Assembly (NCBI GenBank): GCA_028293365.1
Contig: JAQGOX010000154.1
Span: forward strand, 1-9,184
Origin: Verrucomicrobiales bacterium
GTDB taxonomy: Bacteria; Verrucomicrobiota; Verrucomicrobiia; Limisphaerales; SXQI01
Length of the DNA: 9,184 nucleotides
Reading direction: 5' to 3'
Position 1 is the first letter of the stretch. Every line of letters begins with the position of its first letter. Positions 6,015 through 9,184 of this stretch are shown here, piece after piece. Made by a program: the position numbers and the translations under genes. The notes beneath the pieces were generated by a model. It did not search any database and was not told the origin of the DNA. It saw nothing but the letters and a program-made list of their open reading frames with translations.

Positions 6015-6125
6015 GTGACGATCGAACAACACCGCGCTGCCGATGATCGAACGAGTAACAAATTGGGGGTTAAGCGCCCAACACCGATCAGCGACGAGAG
6101 CAGCGAAGGCTTAAATCCGGAATGA
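6015..6125 (+). CDS. Possible small ORF (36 aa) translationally coupled to the NRPS
   Basis: A GTG at 6015 is preceded by AAAGGA (6002-6007) with a 7-base spacer, the best Shine-Dalgarno-like site in the intergenic region. The frame runs 36 codons to a TGA at 6123-6125 that overlaps the NRPS ATG as ATGA, the same junction seen at three other gene pairs here. The frame is open back to 5961, so ATG starts at 5964 (53 aa) or 5988 (45 aa) are possible, but neither has a good ribosome site. The peptide is hydrophilic and charged, with no Trp, no membrane segment and no resemblance to MbtH proteins that often accompany NRPSs. It could be a leader whose translation opens the NRPS start, or a chance ORF; an open frame of this length is not rare by chance. 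Confidence 0.25.
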   Translation: MTIEQHRAADDRTSNKLGVKRPTPISDESSEGLNPE

Positions 6126-9100
6126 CGACCCCAGCAAATCTTGCTAATTTAACAGGTGAGAAGAAACGGGCCTTGCTCGCACAGATGTTGCGGGAAAAAG
6201 CTCGCAAAGCAGGCAACCTGCCTCTCTCTTTTTCCCAACAGCGACTTTGGTTTCTCGATCAATTGGAACCAAACAGCCCGTTATACAATATCGCAACGGC
6301 GTTTCGGCTCAAGGGCCACCTCGATTTTCCAGCTCTGCAATATGCCCTCGACACGATTGTGGCTCGTCACGAAGCACTACGGACTCGGTTTGAATCTCAG
6401 GGCGAAAACCCGATTCAGATTATAGATCCCCCGAAACCGGTCGTTATTGAGCAAGTTGATTTATCAGGGATCTCGGCAGAAAATCGCGAAGCGCAAACGG
6501 AACGTTCGCTTTCCGATGAAGCGCGAAAACCGTTCGTTCTTTCGCGAGACGCTTTGATGAGATGCAGGCTGTTCCGAATTGGGGCTGCCGAACATATTCT
6601 TACCCTAACCATTCATCACATTGCGGCGGATGAATGGTCTTTAAAAATTTTACTTCGGGAATTCAGCGAGTGCTATCGGGCACGTCTCGAAGCCCGCGAA
6701 CCTCAATTGCCAGAGTTACCCATTCAGTATGCGGAATTTGCCCAGTGGCAGAACGAATCAATTCCAAAAACCTCGGCGCCACATCTCGATTTTTGGAAAC
6801 ATCATTTGGAAGGTCATGCCCCTGGGCTCGATCTTTCGACGGATCGGCCGCGAGGAATGGTTCAGTCCTCCCGTGGAGCATCTCGATCGCGCTCCTTAAA
6901 ACCGGAACTTGCGCAAGCAGTAGAGCGCATCAGCAGGGAAGAACAGGCGACTCCCTTTATGACGTTGCTGGCAGTATTTAACGTTCTGCTGCATCGTTAT
7001 ACCCGGCAGAACGACCTGGTTGTCGGCTCGCCGATCTCGGGGAGAACGCGCCTCGAAACGGAGAATTTAATTGGCTTTTTCGTCAACACTCTGGCGTTGC
7101 GGACACGGATCGACGATCAGGCGACATTTCGCCAGGTATTGCGTCAGGTTCGTGAGGCGACATTGGGTGCTTATACTCACCAGGATTTGCCGTTTGAAAA
7201 AGTGGTGGAGGCTCTGCATCCCGAACGCAGCGCCAGCCATGCTCCATTTCTCCAGGCCGTTTTTACATCACAGAATGATTTCGTTTCGGAGCTTTCCCTG
7301 CCTGGGCTGACGTTCGAGTTTTGGGAAATTGAAACTGGAACCGCGAAGTTCGATTTGACATTGATCGTTAAAGAAGGGAAACAACTTAAGGCGTTTCTCG
7401 AATACAATACCGATCTTTTTAATGATTCGACGGCTGACCGATTGCTCGGCCATTACGAAACCCTATTGGAACAGTTGATTGGCGCCCCGGACGCCCGCGT
7501 CTCCACGGCGCATATGTTAACTCCGCCGGAAGAACAGCAGCTCATCGTCGATTGGAACAAGACCGGCACCGATTATCCGCGGGGATCTTCGATCCACTCC
7601 CTCGTCGAACAACAGGCGTTCAAGACGCCCGCGGCCATAGCCGTGGAATACGGAAAAGAAAAGTTGACCTATGCCGAGTTGAATCTCCGAGCGAACCAAC
7701 TCGCTCACTATTTGCATGGCTTGGGTGTTCGAAAAGGACAACTGGTGGGGCTATGCGTCGAACGTTCGCCTTCCATGGTGGTAGGAATGCTCGGGATTCT
7801 GAAGGCGGGCGCCGCTTACGTTCCACTCGATCCAGGTTATCCGCAGGAACGGCTTGCGCTGATGACTAAGGATACGAAGATGCCGGTTTTGGTGACTGAA
7901 GAAAAATCGCGTCTTCAAATTCCATCAAGTAATCTCAAAGTCGTTTGTATCGATACGGACCGGCGCAAAATTGCGCAGCATGCGAGCACTGCACCCTCTG
8001 AGCAAAGCAGTTCCGGCGATCTGGCGTACGTTATTTACACTTCAGGTTCGACTGGAAAGCCAAAGGGAGTCGCCATTCCACATCGCGGTGTAACCCGCCT
8101 GGTTTGCAATACCAATTATATCCAACTTGGACCCGAAGATCGGGTTGCGCAGGCGTCCACCCCTTCGTTTGATGCCGCGACGTTTGAAATCTGGGGACCG
8201 CTGTTGACCGGAGGCCGAATCGTGGGGATCAGCAAGGATGTGGCATTATCTCCGATCGATTTTGCCGCTCAAATTCGCGAGCGACAAATCAGCACTCTTT
8301 TTCTTACGACCGCGCTGTTCAACCAGCTTGAGAGTGAAGCACCGGATGCATTCGCCACGGTCAAACAAATATTGTTTGGTGGAGAAGCAGTCGATCCAAA
8401 ATGGGTGCGGAGCATCTTATTAGGGGGCAATGGTCCCCGACGCCTGCTCCATGTTTATGGACCAACTGAAAACACGACTTTCTCCACCTGGTTTGAGGTC
8501 AAAAGTGTAGCTGCCGATGCCACGACCGTTCCAATCGGGCGGCCCTTGTCGAATAGCACCGCTTATGTGCTCGATCCGCACATGAATCCGGTTCCGGTCG
8601 GGGTTCCTGGGGAACTTTATGTCGGAGGCGATGGGCTCGCGAAAGAATATCTGGATCGGCCGGAAGTAACCCGGGAAAAATTTGTCCCTCATCCTTGGAT
8701 TCCTGGAGAGCTGCTGTATCGGTCGGGTGATTTGGTTAAGTTACGGGAAGATGGCGCGATCGAGTTTGTCGGCCGGTTGGATAATCAGGTTAAAATACGC
8801 GGATTTCGGATCGAGCTTGGCGAAATCGAAGCAGTGTTGGCTCAATACCCGGGTGTCCGCGAAACGGCGGTGCTCGCGCGCGAAGATACGCCCGGCGAAC
8901 GCAAGTTGGCGGCTTATATTGTTGCACCAGGCGAAGGGCGGCCTGCGGAAGCAGACCTCCGCGCCTATCTCAAGAACCGGTTGCCCGACTATATGGTTCC
9001 GTCTGCGCTTGTTTTTCTCGATTCGATGCCGCTTACGCCGAATGAGAAAATCGATCGCAAAGCCCTGCCGGCCCCAGCGCACACTCGCGGAGTTGAAAAG

Positions 9101-9184
9101 AGTTTTATTGCTCCGCGAAACACGACGGAACAGCAGCTCGCTAAAATCTTTGAGAAGACGCTCGGAGTGGAGCCTGTTGGCGTC
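6122..9184 (+). CDS. Non-ribosomal peptide synthetase, condensation-adenylation-(carrier), 3' truncated by window edge
   Basis: This frame runs 1021 codons from ATG 6122 to the window end without a stop. An NRPS builds a peptide on carrier-domain phosphopantetheine arms in the cytoplasm. The condensation domain (about 34-460) has SFSQQRLWFLDQL (36-48), HHIAADEW (165-172; catalytic His166, with Glu171 where Gly is usual), VGSPISGR (301-308) and IGFFVNT (317-323), resembling LCL-type domains. The adenylation domain (about 485-985) has LTYAELN, AYVPLDPGYP, YTSGSTGKPKG (639-649), VYGPTEN (778-784), YRSGDL, GRLDNQVKIRGFRIE and Lys976 in NEKIDRKAL. Aligned by hand to GrsA, the pocket reads D684 A685 F688 F727 L751 G753 V778 T786 F787 K976, closest to isoleucine-type codes. 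A carrier domain starts near residue 1003 and is cut before its GGxS serine motif. The ATG overlaps a small upstream ORF; AAGG at 6106-6109 is rather far for a ribosome site. No in-frame start exists upstream before the TAA at 6071. Confidence 0.95.
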   Translation, partial: MTTPANLANLTGEKKRALLAQMLREKARKAGNLPLSFSQQRLWFLDQLEPNSPLYNIATAFRLKGHLDFPALQYALDTIVARHEALRTRFESQGENPIQIIDPPKPVVIEQVDLSGISAENREAQTERSLSDEARKPFVLSRDALMRCRLFRIGAAEHILTLTIHHIAADEWSLKILLREFSECYRARLEAREPQLPELPIQYAEFAQWQNESIPKTSAPHLDFWKHHLEGHAPGLDLSTDRPRGMVQSSRGASRSRSLKPELAQAVERISREEQATPFMTLLAVFNVLLHRYTRQNDLVVGSPISGRTRLETENLIGFFVNTLALRTRIDDQATFRQVLRQVREATLGAYTHQDLPFEKVVEALHPERSASHAPFLQAVFTSQNDFVSELSLPGLTFEFWEIETGTAKFDLTLIVKEGKQLKAFLEYNTDLFNDSTADRLLGHYETLLEQLIGAPDARVSTAHMLTPPEEQQLIVDWNKTGTDYPRGSSIHSLVEQQAFKTPAAIAVEYGKEKLTYAELNLRANQLAHYLHGLGVRKGQLVGLCVERSPSMVVGMLGILKAGAAYVPLDPGYPQERLALMTKDTKMPVLVTEEKSRLQIPSSNLKVVCIDTDRRKIAQHASTAPSEQSSSGDLAYVIYTSGSTGKPKGVAIPHRGVTRLVCNTNYIQLGPEDRVAQASTPSFDAATFEIWGPLLTGGRIVGISKDVALSPIDFAAQIRERQISTLFLTTALFNQLESEAPDAFATVKQILFGGEAVDPKWVRSILLGGNGPRRLLHVYGPTENTTFSTWFEVKSVAADATTVPIGRPLSNSTAYVLDPHMNPVPVGVPGELYVGGDGLAKEYLDRPEVTREKFVPHPWIPGELLYRSGDLVKLREDGAIEFVGRLDNQVKIRGFRIELGEIEAVLAQYPGVRETAVLAREDTPGERKLAAYIVAPGEGRPAEADLRAYLKNRLPDYMVPSALVFLDSMPLTPNEKIDRKALPAPAHTRGVEKSFIAPRNTTEQQLAKIFEKTLGVEPVGV

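Noticed and set aside
6063..6081. TTGGG...CCCAA stem upstream of the NRPS start as an attenuator or riboswitch
   Set aside because: There are only five paired bases, no competing structure and no known riboswitch core, which is too little to support a call.
5779..6121. MbtH-like protein or integration site beside the NRPS
   Set aside because: The small frame lacks the MbtH Trp and Pro signatures, and there is no tRNA end, transposase or flanking long repeat.
7552..7869. Other-frame ORFs within the NRPS (for example 6156-6425, 6634-6981, 7552-7869 and 8741-9082)
   Set aside because: The NRPS frame is continuous across all of them with every condensation and adenylation motif in order.

Overview
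The window looks like a chromosomal segment of a free-living Gram-negative-type bacterium with moderate GC. My best guess is a soil Verrucomicrobiota or a neighbouring phylum. The guess rests on the general character of the proteins and on TrpA variants that I associate with that group from memory, and no marker gene here settles it. I see no tRNA, rRNA, CRISPR array, insertion sequence or phage gene.

Layout. (1) Bases 1-3120, plus strand: a tightly packed housekeeping run. It holds the 3' end of birA (biotin-protein ligase), coaX (type III pantothenate kinase), trpA (tryptophan synthase alpha) and a manC-like mannose-1-phosphate guanylyltransferase. The first two junctions are 4-base ATGA stop/start overlaps and the third is a 2-base gap, so this reads as one translationally coupled operon whose promoter lies upstream of the window. 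(2) Bases 3122-5778, minus strand: a two-gene glycan unit converging on manC with a single base between the stop codons. The first gene is a WecG/TagA/CpsF-type (GT26) glycosyltransferase fused to two STAS domains. It overlaps by ATGA with a GT4 glycosyltransferase. (3) Bases 5779-6121: a divergent control region with candidate promoters on both strands, two short inverted repeats and a possible small coupled ORF. (4) Bases 6122-9184, plus strand: the first 1021 codons of a non-ribosomal peptide synthetase, condensation then adenylation then the start of a carrier domain, open at the window edge. It is uninterrupted in frame.

How the genes fit together. manC would supply GDP-mannose, and the two minus-strand glycosyltransferases would build a lipid-linked or exported glycan. 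The STAS pair suggests that this glycan step is controlled by a partner-switching (phosphorylatable Ser) signal. The NRPS starts a probable biosynthetic gene cluster running off the right edge. Its hand-read specificity code points to a branched hydrophobic amino acid, most like isoleucine. The items most worth pursuing are the GT26-STAS-STAS fusion and the NRPS with the regulatory region it shares with the glycan unit.
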